Shown one piece after another: positions 43,552 through 51,405 of a stretch of 64,000 bases of DNA; within the stretch, counting starts at the first letter, position 1, and each line of letters starts with the position of its first letter. The translations under genes and the position numbers were made by a program. The DNA comes from Streptomyces hygroscopicus (lineage in GTDB: Bacteria > Actinomycetota > Actinomycetes > Streptomycetales > Streptomycetaceae): positions 1 through 64,000 of the forward strand of contig NZ_LBMW01000017.1 in assembly GCF_026168105.1 (NCBI RefSeq), read 5' to 3'. The notes beneath the pieces were generated by a model. The model was not told the origin of the DNA, did not search any database, and saw only the letters and a list, made by a program, of their open reading frames with translations.

Positions 43552-45282
43552 TCATCTCTGAGCCGAACGCATCGGAACGCTCCACCTCAGCCGTGTCCCG
43601 CCGCCCTCGTGGCGTTCGCACACCGTGAGCGTGCCGCCCAGGGCGACCGCCCGTTCCTCCAGGTTGCGCAGCCCGCTGCGCACGGCGTTCCGCGGCGTCC
43701 CACAGCCGTCGTCGGTCACCGTGAGCGTCAACTCGCCCTTGTCGCGCCGCAGGTGAACATCCGCGGACCGGGCTCCGGAGTGCCGGGCCACGTTGGTCAG
43801 GGCCTCGCCGAGGACCGCGATCACATGATCGGCCACCCCGTCCGGGACATCGGTGTCCACGAGCCCCTCGACCCGCAGCGCGGGGGTGAAGCCGAGCGGG
43901 GCCGCCGACGCCTTCACCGTCTCGGACACCCGTCTGCGCAGTCCGGCCTCCTCCTGCGCGCCCCCGTGCGTGCGCAGCCCGAAGATGGTGGACCGAATGA
44001 TCTTGATCGTCTCGTCGAGGTCGTCGACGGTACGCGACAGCCGTTCGGCCGCCTCGGGGTGGTCGACGAAGCGCTGGGTGCTCTGCAGGGTCATGCCGGC
44101 CGCGAACAGCCGCTGGATCGCCAGGTCGTGCAGGTCCCGGGCGATCCGGTCGCGGTCCTGCAGCAGCGCGATCTGCTCCGCGTCCCGGCGCCGCGCCGCC
44201 AGCTCCATCGCCAGTGCGGCCTGCGCCGCGAACCCCAGAAGGGAACCGGCCTCGGTGTCCAGGAAGGGGGCGCGCCCCTGCGCACGGCCCAGCAGCAACA
44301 CCCCGATGGACTTGCCGCCCGCGCTCAGCGGCACACCGACCACAGGCCCCAGCCCGGCCCACAGAGCGGAACCACGATCGATCCGGGGATCCTGCTGGAT
44401 GTCCGGGCTGACCAGCGGTTCCGCCGTGCTCAAGGCGGCCGCCACGAATCCGTCCTGCCCGGGCATCGCCAGACCCCGGCGCCGCTGCGCCCCCAGTCCC
44501 ACCGCGAACGGCGCCCGCAGGACGTCCTCCCCCGCCACCCGCTCGGCGATCATCCCCACATCCGCGGAGACGATCTCCCGCGCCTGCTCGACGGTCAGCT
44601 CCAGTACGTGCTCGCCGGGCGCACCCGACAACAGGGCGCTGGTGACCAGGGAGCTCGCCCTCAGCCAGCGCTCACGCAGCCGCGCCTCCTCGTACAGCCG
44701 GGCGTTCTCGATCGCGACGCCCGCAGCAACCGCCAGCGTCGAGAGCACGGCCTCGTCCTCGGCGTCGAACTCCGCGGCACCGCGCTTCTCCGTGAGATAG
44801 AGGTTCCCGAACACCTGGTCGCGCACCCGGATGGGCACGCCGAGGAAGGAGTGCATGGGAGGGTGGTGGGCGGGAAAGCCGTAGGAGGCCGGATGCTCGG
44901 AGATCTCGCCGAGGCGCAGCGGCTCCGGATGCCGGATCAGCTCCCCGAGGATGCCGTGCCCGCTGGGCAGTTCCCCGATCTCCGCGCGCCGCTCCTCGCT
45001 GATGCCGACGGTGAGGAACTCCGAGAGCATACGGTCCTCCCCGATGACGCCCAGGGCACCGTACTCGGCGTCCACCAGCACCACCGCCGCCTCCGCGATG
45101 CTCCGCAGCACGTGTGGCAGGTCGAGCTCCCGTCCGACCGACAGCACCGCCTCCAGAAGGCGGTGCACCCGCTCCTGCGTACCCCGTGCCGCGTCGATAC
45201 GGGCCTGCAGCTCGTCCAGCAGCTCGTCCAGCCGCAACTTGGGCAGGTGCTGTTCCGGCCGTTCGCACCCATCGCCGCTCAT
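43552..45282 (-). CDS. osdK: Double-GAF sensor histidine kinase, DosS/OsdK-like
   Basis: A 576-residue soluble kinase. GAF-A (residues ~55-195) contains GFPAHHPPMHSFLGVPIRVR; the HPPM His (H140) aligns, as I recall, with the haem-ligating region of DosS. GAF-B follows (~215-360). The HisKA_3 box DRDRIARDLHDLAIQRLFA has H385 as the phospho-acceptor. The HATPase domain shows GEALTNVARHSGA and DDGCGTP. If haem is bound, it would sense O2, NO or CO and phosphorylate the DosR-like regulator. The ATG at 45282 follows GGAGGA. It is 61 bp after a CBS gene in the same direction. Confidence 0.9.
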   Translation of the reverse strand: MSGDGCERPEQHLPKLRLDELLDELQARIDAARGTQERVHRLLEAVLSVGRELDLPHVLRSIAEAAVVLVDAEYGALGVIGEDRMLSEFLTVGISEERRAEIGELPSGHGILGELIRHPEPLRLGEISEHPASYGFPAHHPPMHSFLGVPIRVRDQVFGNLYLTEKRGAAEFDAEDEAVLSTLAVAAGVAIENARLYEEARLRERWLRASSLVTSALLSGAPGEHVLELTVEQAREIVSADVGMIAERVAGEDVLRAPFAVGLGAQRRRGLAMPGQDGFVAAALSTAEPLVSPDIQQDPRIDRGSALWAGLGPVVGVPLSAGGKSIGVLLLGRAQGRAPFLDTEAGSLLGFAAQAALAMELAARRRDAEQIALLQDRDRIARDLHDLAIQRLFAAGMTLQSTQRFVDHPEAAERLSRTVDDLDETIKIIRSTIFGLRTHGGAQEEAGLRRRVSETVKASAAPLGFTPALRVEGLVDTDVPDGVADHVIAVLGEALTNVARHSGARSADVHLRRDKGELTLTVTDDGCGTPRNAVRSGLRNLEERAVALGGTLTVCERHEGGGTRLRWSVPMRSAQR

Positions 45283-45298
45283 CGCTTCCTCCGACCGG

Positions 45299-45346
45299 CC
45301 CACGCACACGAGGTGCAGCTCACCCACGCACACGAGGTGCAGCTCA
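45299..45346. repeat. 24-bp perfect tandem duplication upstream of osdK
   Basis: Two identical 24-bp units (45299-45322, 45323-45346; each starts CCCACGCACACGAGG) fill the gap between the CBS gene and the kinase gene. The second unit reaches the CBS stop codon. Confidence 0.95.
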
Positions 45347-46039
45347 ATCGGCAGCTCTCCATTCCTCACGATAATGGGTGACGGGCCACGGCGCGGGACC
45401 GTGATCTGCGCCGGGCGGGGGTGCGGCGGCCGTCGTCCTGTCCGCGGTGTCGTCCCGGTCGAAGCCGAGTCGGTCGATGACGTCCACGACGCCGTCGACG
45501 CTCTCGCACAGCCGCACCGTCACCGGGACCAGGCTCTTGCGCTCCACCGTGCCGCTCAGCGTGACCCTGCCGTCGGTGACCTCGACGGTGAGCGCGGAGG
45601 GTGACAGTCCCAGCGTCCGCACGACGACGTCCTCGAGGATCTCCTCCTGGATCGCGTGGTCCCTGCGGAGGAACAACCGCACCAGGTCGCCGCGGCTGAT
45701 CACGCCGATCAGCCGGCCGTCGCCGTCCACCACCGGAAGGCGCTTGACCTTCCGCTCCTCCATCGTCCGCGCGGCACGGACCGCGTTCCACTCCGGCTGC
45801 GCGACCACCGCGGGGCTCGTCATCAGGTCGCGGGCGCTGCTTCCGACGCCCACGGAGGTCTGCTTGCGCAGCAGGTCCGCCTCGGACACCACCCCGACGG
45901 GCCGGCCGTCGTCGTCGACCACCGGAACCGCGGTGATGTCGTACTCGTCGAGGAGGCGCGCGATCTCCTTGAACGTCGTGCCGGGACGCACGCTCACTGC
46001 GGTGGGCGTCATCAGATCGCCCACGCTGCGGTGCCTCAT
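45344..46039 (-). CDS. CBS-pair and BON domain protein (island copy 5)
   Basis: A 231-residue protein. CBS motifs are GDLMTPTAVSVRPGTTFKEI with TAVPVVDDDGRPVGVVSEAD, and RDLMTSPAVVAQPEWNAVRA with RLPVVDGDGRLIGVISRGDL. The BON domain is VTDGRVTLSGTVERKSLVPV. It belongs with copy 6 rather than copies 1 and 4. The ATG at 46039 has AAGGGGG about ten bases upstream. It is divergent from copy 6 and upstream of the sensor kinase gene. Confidence 0.9.
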   Translation of the reverse strand: MRHRSVGDLMTPTAVSVRPGTTFKEIARLLDEYDITAVPVVDDDGRPVGVVSEADLLRKQTSVGVGSSARDLMTSPAVVAQPEWNAVRAARTMEERKVKRLPVVDGDGRLIGVISRGDLVRLFLRRDHAIQEEILEDVVVRTLGLSPSALTVEVTDGRVTLSGTVERKSLVPVTVRLCESVDGVVDVIDRLGFDRDDTADRTTAAAPPPGADHGPAPWPVTHYREEWRAAD

Positions 46040-46122
46040 CGCTGGGCACCCCCTTCCTGTGGCCCTGGAACGGCCGAGGCCGACGACACCTCCAGTCCAC
46101 CGCGCGCGCTGCCGGCGTGCTG

Positions 46123-46136
46123 AGGCCGAACAGCCC
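46123..46136. promoter_or_regulatory. Candidate OsdR/DosR box
   Basis: AGGCCGAACAGCCC; on the minus strand GGGCTGTTCGGCCT. It lies 84 bp before the CBS copy 5 start. Confidence 0.4.
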
Positions 46137-46145
46137 GGGCACGTG

Positions 46146-46159
46146 GGCCCGAAAGTCCC
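46146..46159. promoter_or_regulatory. Candidate OsdR/DosR box
   Basis: GGCCCGAAAGTCCC; on the minus strand GGGACTTTCGGGCC. It contains the GGGACT half-site of the mycobacterial DosR box and lies 10 bp from the previous site, so the pair could bind two dimers. Confidence 0.5.
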
Positions 46160-46347
46160 TCCGCCCGGCCGATGCCACCCCTGCCGATCAGGCACTCGGG
46201 AGTTCTTCCACGGCCCCGGAGACAGGCTGAGGCGATCGGCTCCTTGTCGGCGACCGCCGAGATACGGCCCGAGCCGTGACGCGCCGTCCGGAAGACGAGG
46301 CGGAGGGCGCGCCCGCCGTCCGAGCAGCGCCCCGCCGGGGCCGCGGC

Positions 46348-46361
46348 GGGACCTTCGGCCC
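46348..46361. promoter_or_regulatory. Candidate OsdR/DosR box
   Basis: GGGACCTTCGGCCC, about 200 bp before CBS copy 6. The 523-bp divergent region 46040-46562 that holds these three sites has no recognisable gene of its own. Confidence 0.5.
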
Positions 46362-46562
46362 CCTCCGCGGGACTGGTCGGCACCAGCGCGGACACCGGCG
46401 GGCGCAGTGCACTGGACGTGTCGGCCGCTGCCGCTACCGAGGAGACAGCGCATCGGCCGCAGCCGCACGGGTGTGACCCTCACCCGGGGGAACTCCGGCG
46501 AACCGCACGCACCCCGGGATCGCCGGGCCCGGTGCGGCGCACGCCCGGAAGGAGCGCGGAAC

Positions 46563-47288
46563 ATGCAGCACCGGACCATCGCAGAAGTCATGACCCACCA
46601 TGTCGTCACGGCGCGCCCTGATTCGACCTTCAAGCAGATCGCCCAGTTGTTGAGCGACAACGACGTCACGGCCGTGCCCGTCGTGGACGACGCCGGATGT
46701 CCCGTCGGTGTCGTGTCCGAGGCGGACCTGCTCCGCAAGGCGGCGAGCGTGCCGGATCCGGAGGGGCGATCGCCGGGCCGGCGACTCGGTCTGGACGAAC
46801 GGGCACGGGCCGGGGCCGAGACCGCGGAAGCGATGATGACCGCGCCCGCGGTGACGGCACGGCCCGGCTGGAACGTCGCCGAGACCGCCCGGACCATGTA
46901 CCGCCACAACGTGAAGCGGCTTCCCGTGGTCGACGAGACCGGAAAGCTCGTGGGGATCGTCAGCCGAAGCGATCTGCTGCGGCCCTTCCTGCGCAGCGAC
47001 GGAGCCATCAGCGACGAGATCTACCACGACGTGCTGCGCGAGACCCTGGGTGTTCCGTCGGGCAGCGTGCGTGTCGACGTGCGCGAAGGCGTGGTGACGC
47101 TGACGGGCCGGGTCGAGGAGAGGGCGGCCATCCCGGTCATCGAGCATCTGTGCCGCTCCGTCGACGGCGTCGTGGCCGTCCATCAGTCGATCGGCTACAC
47201 CTACGCCGACATCGGGGCCGGTGTCGAGCCGCCGCGGGTGCACGGTACGCAGGGCGGCGCTCACGAGGCCTCCCCGCACCGCCGGTGA
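46563..47288 (+). CDS. CBS-pair and BON domain protein (island copy 6)
   Basis: A 241-residue protein. CBS motifs are AEVMTHHVVTARPDSTFKQI with TAVPVVDDAGCPVGVVSEAD, and EAMMTAPAVTARPGWNVAET with RLPVVDETGKLVGIVSRSDL. The BON domain is VREGVVTLTGRVEERAAIPV. The ATG at 46563 has AAGGAG at eight bases. It is 180 bp before the hydrogenase maturation protease gene on the same strand. Confidence 0.9.
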   Translation: MQHRTIAEVMTHHVVTARPDSTFKQIAQLLSDNDVTAVPVVDDAGCPVGVVSEADLLRKAASVPDPEGRSPGRRLGLDERARAGAETAEAMMTAPAVTARPGWNVAETARTMYRHNVKRLPVVDETGKLVGIVSRSDLLRPFLRSDGAISDEIYHDVLRETLGVPSGSVRVDVREGVVTLTGRVEERAAIPVIEHLCRSVDGVVAVHQSIGYTYADIGAGVEPPRVHGTQGGAHEASPHRR

Positions 47289-47468
47289 CGTGATGACCCG
47301 CGCGGCCGGCTCCGTCGTCCCGCGGAGCGGCCGTGCCGGCCGGGCCCGCCCACGACACCCCGGGGGGAGAGCCGCACCGCCCGAGGACGGCTGAGAGCTA
47401 GCGTGGGCCTTCCCGCGCGCCTCGGGCCTTCGCGGACCGGACTCGAAAGGGAGACGGGTGACAGGTCG

Positions 47469-47993
47469 GTGACAGCTCTCGTCGACGCGGCGATCATCGG
47501 CATCGGCAATGAGTTCCGGCGCGACGACGGTGCCGGACCGGCCGTGGTCGCGCTGCTGAGGGAACGGGCCTTGGCCCGCCCGTTGCCGCCGGGCACCGTG
47601 CTCCGGGAGTGCGACGGGGATCCCGGACGGCTGATCGGGCTGTGGGAGAACACCGGCCTGGCGGTCGTCGTCGACGCCTGCTTCTCCTCCTCCCCGCGTC
47701 CTGGGCGGATTCACCGGTGGTGCCCGGCCGCGGACGCGCTTTCGGCCCCTGCGGCCCGGCGGCACAGCACCCACGGGCTGGGGCTCGTCGACACGGTGCG
47801 TCTCGCCCACAGCCTCGGACGCGGGCCCGGCCGTCTCGTCGTGTACGCGGTCGAGGGAGCGGACCGGTCCCTGGGCACGGGACTGACCCCCTCGGTGGCC
47901 GAGGCGGTACGCACGCTGGTGGCGTGCGTCGAGGGGGAGGTCGTACGGCACGCCGGGACCGCGTTGCGGGGCCTCCCCGCCGAGGGGTCCTGA
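47469..47993 (+). CDS. [NiFe] hydrogenase maturation protease (HyaD/HybD family)
   Basis: A 174-residue M52-family endopeptidase, which removes the C-terminal peptide of the hydrogenase large subunit after nickel insertion. IIGIGNEFRRDDGAGPAV is the family N-terminal motif; its Glu and later VVVDACFSS Asp are nickel-recognition positions, and RRHSTHGLGL supplies the His region. The GTG at 47469 has only a weak AGGT site. It precedes the hydBGDA operon by 176 bp, and the large subunit there does carry a cleavable tail. Confidence 0.88.
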   Translation: MTALVDAAIIGIGNEFRRDDGAGPAVVALLRERALARPLPPGTVLRECDGDPGRLIGLWENTGLAVVVDACFSSSPRPGRIHRWCPAADALSAPAARRHSTHGLGLVDTVRLAHSLGRGPGRLVVYAVEGADRSLGTGLTPSVAEAVRTLVACVEGEVVRHAGTALRGLPAEGS

Positions 47994-48169
47994 TGGTCTC
48001 CCGTCCGGGACTGCCCGCCGGGGACACGCCGGACCGGCGTCGAGCAGCGCGGCACTCGTACCTGACACTCTGTCAGTAGTCGGGGTTCGAGCCGTTCCCT
48101 GACGGCGCGTGGAGCTTGCCGAGTGTCCGGAATCTCCCCGCCCGGTGGCCAGGATCGAGGGGAATGAGG

Positions 48170-49339
48170 ATGACCAGTCCCGGAGATGCGGGAGCGGCCC
48201 TGGACGGGCAGGTCGACGCGGTCCTGGATCGCGACGGTCTGGACGCGCTGGTGCGTGTCCTGAAGGGACGCGGCCGAACGGTGATCGGCCCCACGGTCCG
48301 GGACCGCGCGGTCGTCCTGGCCGAGTTGGACTCCGGAGACGAACTGCCCTACGGCTGGGGGGTCGAACTGGAGGCGGGGCAGTACCGGATCCGTCCGAGG
48401 CACGACGACGCAGCCTTCGCGCACAGTGCGGGGCCGCAGTCCTGGAAGTCGTTCCTGCATCCCCAGCGCGTCCGCCAGTGGACCGCCGACCGTGAAAACG
48501 GCGGCGAGCCGACCTTGCGCGAGGACGAGCCGCGGAGCATCTCCTACGCCTTCCTCGGGGTGCGCCCCTGCGACCTGCGGGCCATCCGGATCCTGGACCG
48601 TGTGATGACCGGCGGCCGGTACGAGGATCCCGCCTACCGCTCCCGCCGCTTGGGCGCATTCCTGATCGCGGTCGAGTGCACCGAGCCGGGGGCCACCTGC
48701 TTCTGCGTGTCCATGGGCACGGGGCCGGGCGTGGACACCGGATACGACCTCGCCCTCACCGAGGTGACGGACGACGACGGTCACCGCTTCCTGTGCCGGA
48801 TCGGCAGCGAGGAAGGAGCCGCGGTACTCGCGGAACTCCCGCGGCGAAGCGCTGACGACACCACCCGTACCGCGGCGGCCGGGGCCGTGAGCCGAGCCGC
48901 AGAGCGGATGGGCCGGGCCATGCCGCCGGTCGACCTGCACACGCTGATGCGGGACAACCTGGAGGCGGAGCGCTGGGACGACGTCACCTCCCGCTGCCTG
49001 AGCTGCGGCAACTGCACCATGGTCTGCCCCACCTGCTTCTGCACCACCACGGAGGACGTCACCGATCTGACCGGCGATCACGCCGAGCGCTGGCGCCGCT
49101 GGGACTCCTGTTACGACCTGGACTTCTCCCTCCTGCACGGCGGCCCGGTCCGGGCCACCCCACGCAGCCGTTACCGCCAGTGGCTCACGCACAAGCTCGG
49201 CACCTGGCACGACCAGTTCGGCAGCTCGGGATGCGTCGGCTGCGGCCGCTGCATCGTCTGGTGCCCCACCGGCATCGACCTCACCGAGGAGGCACACGCC
49301 CTGCACCAGGAGGCCACGGAGAGGGGGACCGCGCGATGA
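48170..49339 (+). CDS. hydB: Hydrogenase iron-sulfur subunit beta (HydB/AsrA-like)
   Basis: A 389-residue 4Fe-4S dicluster protein like the beta subunit of archaeal sulfhydrogenase and anaerobic sulfite reductase subunit A. Cluster ligands are C276, C279, C282, C286 (CLSCGNCTMVCPTCFC) and C355, C358, C361, C365 (CVGCGRCIVWCP). VRPCDLRAIRILDRV is a further family motif. It should carry electrons between the [NiFe] module and the flavin subunit. The ATG at 48170 has GAGGGG at seven bases; an ATG at 48164 is too close. First gene of hydB-cNMP-hydG-hydD-hydA, with 4-bp overlaps. Confidence 0.88.
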   Translation: MTSPGDAGAALDGQVDAVLDRDGLDALVRVLKGRGRTVIGPTVRDRAVVLAELDSGDELPYGWGVELEAGQYRIRPRHDDAAFAHSAGPQSWKSFLHPQRVRQWTADRENGGEPTLREDEPRSISYAFLGVRPCDLRAIRILDRVMTGGRYEDPAYRSRRLGAFLIAVECTEPGATCFCVSMGTGPGVDTGYDLALTEVTDDDGHRFLCRIGSEEGAAVLAELPRRSADDTTRTAAAGAVSRAAERMGRAMPPVDLHTLMRDNLEAERWDDVTSRCLSCGNCTMVCPTCFCTTTEDVTDLTGDHAERWRRWDSCYDLDFSLLHGGPVRATPRSRYRQWLTHKLGTWHDQFGSSGCVGCGRCIVWCPTGIDLTEEAHALHQEATERGTAR

Positions 49340-49812
49340 CCTCAGGGGCCGGCGCCCATCCCGGGACGGGCATCCTTGCAGGGCTCTCCGCAAAGCACTG
49401 CGCGCGGCTCATGGACCTCGCACACGAGGTCACCCGCCCCGGAGCGGTCCGGCTCTTCGAGGAGGACGAGAACGCCGAGCGCTTCTGGATCATCCGCACG
49501 GGCGTCGTCGCACTCGACATCCAGATTCCCGGCCGCGGTCGCGCCGTGGTCGAGACGATCGGCCCCGGCAGCCTTCTCGGCTGGTCGTGGCTGTGCCCGC
49601 CGCGCCGGTGGCATCTGGGGGCCGAGACCACAAGCCCGATCAGCGCCTGGGAGTTCGACGCCATCGAGGTGCGCGAGGTGTGCGCCGCGCATCCGGAGTT
49701 CGGCCTGGCACTGGTCACCCTCGTCGCCGAGACGATCGGCCACCGGCTGCGCGCCACGCGCACACGCCTGCTCGACCTGTACGGACCTCAGGGAAGCGAA
49801 CCGAGGCCATGA
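49336..49812 (+). CDS. Stand-alone cyclic-nucleotide-binding-fold protein inside the hydrogenase operon (copy 2)
   Basis: A 158-residue paralogue of the protein at 41437, sharing RLFEE..A.RFWIIR, GWSWL and the ending HRLRATRTRLLDLYGP. It is a Crp-like beta-barrel plus long helix with no helix-turn-helix. The canonical phosphate-binding cassette is replaced by LLGWSWLCPPRRWHLGAETT. It overlaps hydB and hydG by ATGA on both sides, so it is translated as part of the operon and is likely stoichiometric with hydrogenase subunits. A role as an accessory or regulatory subunit is inference. Confidence 0.85.
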   Translation: MTSGAGAHPGTGILAGLSAKHCARLMDLAHEVTRPGAVRLFEEDENAERFWIIRTGVVALDIQIPGRGRAVVETIGPGSLLGWSWLCPPRRWHLGAETTSPISAWEFDAIEVREVCAAHPEFGLALVTLVAETIGHRLRATRTRLLDLYGPQGSEPRP

Positions 49813-50615
49813 CGTCGGTCCCGCTCTCCTATCGGGTCGTGGACCGTCGCCGTGAGACCGCCGACACCGTCACGCTCCACCTGGAGCCGGCCGGAGAGTC
49901 CCTACGGCCCTTCGCACCGGGCCAGTTCGCCATGGTGTACGCCTTCGGAACGGGCGAGATCCCCGTCTCGGTGTCCCGCACGGCCGGCGACCGGCGCCTC
50001 GAGCACACCGTCCGCGCGGTCGGCGCCGTCTCGCGCGCACTGTGCCGGCTGCCGACGGGAGCGTCGGTCGGCCTGCGCGGTCCCTTCGGTACCGACTGGG
50101 GCCTGGCGGCCGCCCGGGGACACGATGTCCTCGTCGTCGCCGGGGGCATCGGCCTCGCCCCGCTGCGCCCCTTGATCGACACCGTCCGGTCCGAGCCCGG
50201 CGCTTATGGGCGGCTGAACGTCCTCGTCGGTGCCCGGACTCCCGAAGACCTGCTGTACCAGGATGAGTTCGCCGCCTGGAGAAGGCCGTTCGGCGCCATC
50301 ACGGTGGACCGGCCCACCGACGGCTGGACGGGCCGGGTCGGCGTCGTCACCTCACTGCTGGACGAGGCGCCCTTCACGCCCGAGCGCACCACCGCGTTCG
50401 TCTGCGGCCCCGAGGTCATGATCCGCGCCACCGCCCGCGCGCTGCTGCACCGAGGTGTACACGCCGACCGTGTGCGGGTCTCCCTGGAACGCAACATGCG
50501 CTGCGCCACCGGCCACTGCGGACACTGCCAGCTGGGCCCCCTGCTGCTGTGCCGCGACGGCCCCGTGGTCGGCTACGACCTGGCCGAGCCGCTTCTCACC
50601 GTACGGGAGCTGTGA
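49809..50615 (+). CDS. hydG: Hydrogenase flavin subunit gamma (HydG-like FAD/NAD(P)-binding)
   Basis: A 268-residue ferredoxin-reductase-type protein. FAPGQFAMVYAFG and VSVSRTAGD bind FAD. VLVVAGGIGLAPLRPLI is the NAD(P) site and FVCGPEVMI the closing strand. The C-terminal NMRCATGHCGHCQLGPLLLC binds a 2Fe-2S cluster, as in dihydroorotate dehydrogenase PyrK-type and sulfhydrogenase gamma subunits. It links H2 oxidation or production to NAD(P)H. The ATG at 49809 overlaps the preceding stop (ATGA). Confidence 0.9.
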   Translation: MTSVPLSYRVVDRRRETADTVTLHLEPAGESLRPFAPGQFAMVYAFGTGEIPVSVSRTAGDRRLEHTVRAVGAVSRALCRLPTGASVGLRGPFGTDWGLAAARGHDVLVVAGGIGLAPLRPLIDTVRSEPGAYGRLNVLVGARTPEDLLYQDEFAAWRRPFGAITVDRPTDGWTGRVGVVTSLLDEAPFTPERTTAFVCGPEVMIRATARALLHRGVHADRVRVSLERNMRCATGHCGHCQLGPLLLCRDGPVVGYDLAEPLLTVREL

Positions 50616-50616
50616 G

Positions 50617-51405
50617 TTGAACGATCCCGCCCCGCCCCCGGAGCGCGCGCGTCCCCGGCTCGGCGTGTTCAAGTTCGCCTCCTGCGACGGCTGTCAGCTC
50701 ACCCTCCTCGACTGCGAGGACGAACTGCTGGGCATCGCCGATGAGTTGGAGATCGCCCATTTCCTGGAAGCGTCCAGTGACGTCGCGCCCGGACCGTACG
50801 ACCTGTCACTCGTCGAAGGCTCGGTCTCCACCCCGGAACACGTCGAGCGCGTCCGGCGCATCCGCGCCGAGTCCCGGTACCTCGTCACCATCGGCGCCTG
50901 CGCCACCGCCGGAGGCGTCCAGGCACTGCGCAACCACGCCGACGTGACGGAGTACCTGCAGACGGTCTACGCCCGCCCCGACTACATCGAGACCCTCGCC
51001 ACCTCCACACCGATCTCCGCCCATGTGCCCGTCGACTTCGAGCTGCGCGGCTGCCCCATCGACCGGGGCCAGCTCCTGGAGGTCATCACCGCCTTCCTCG
51101 CCGGCCGCAAGCCCGGCATCCCGAACCACAGCGTCTGCTTCTCCTGCAAGCAACGCGACAACGTCTGCGTCCTCGTCGCTCACGGCACGCCCTGCCTCGG
51201 CCCCGTCACCCACGCCGGATGCGGAGCCCTTTGCCCCACCTACGGGCGCGGCTGCTACGGCTGCTTCGGACCCGCCGGAACCACGAACCTGCCCGCCCTG
51301 GTCCCGGTGCTGCGGCGCGACGGAATGAGCGACGAGGACATCAGGAGGTTCCTGCACACCTTCAACGTCACCGCCTTCACCGCGGTGGAGGAGGACCGGC
51401 CGTGA
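50617..51405 (+). CDS. hydD: [NiFe] hydrogenase small subunit delta (HydD-like)
   Basis: A 262-residue small subunit. C23 and C26 in FKFASCDGCQLTLLDCED, GACATAGG, ELRGCPIDRGQLLEVI and the later CLGPVTHAGCGALCP with GCYGCFGP provide iron-sulfur ligands, including the proximal cluster. No Tat signal is present, so the enzyme is cytoplasmic, as expected for group 3. The start is a TTG at 50617 with GGGAG before it, right after the hydG stop. Confidence 0.88.
   Translation: MNDPAPPPERARPRLGVFKFASCDGCQLTLLDCEDELLGIADELEIAHFLEASSDVAPGPYDLSLVEGSVSTPEHVERVRRIRAESRYLVTIGACATAGGVQALRNHADVTEYLQTVYARPDYIETLATSTPISAHVPVDFELRGCPIDRGQLLEVITAFLAGRKPGIPNHSVCFSCKQRDNVCVLVAHGTPCLGPVTHAGCGALCPTYGRGCYGCFGPAGTTNLPALVPVLRRDGMSDEDIRRFLHTFNVTAFTAVEEDRP

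Noticed and set aside
48080..48100. tRNA-like T-loop (GGTTCGAGCC)
   Set aside because: The flanking bases do not form an acceptor, anticodon or D arm; it is a chance match.
47994..48169. OsdR-type box directly before the hydrogenase operon
   Set aside because: The best candidate, GGGACTGCCCGCCG near 48008, matches only one half-site; transcription may instead come from further upstream.
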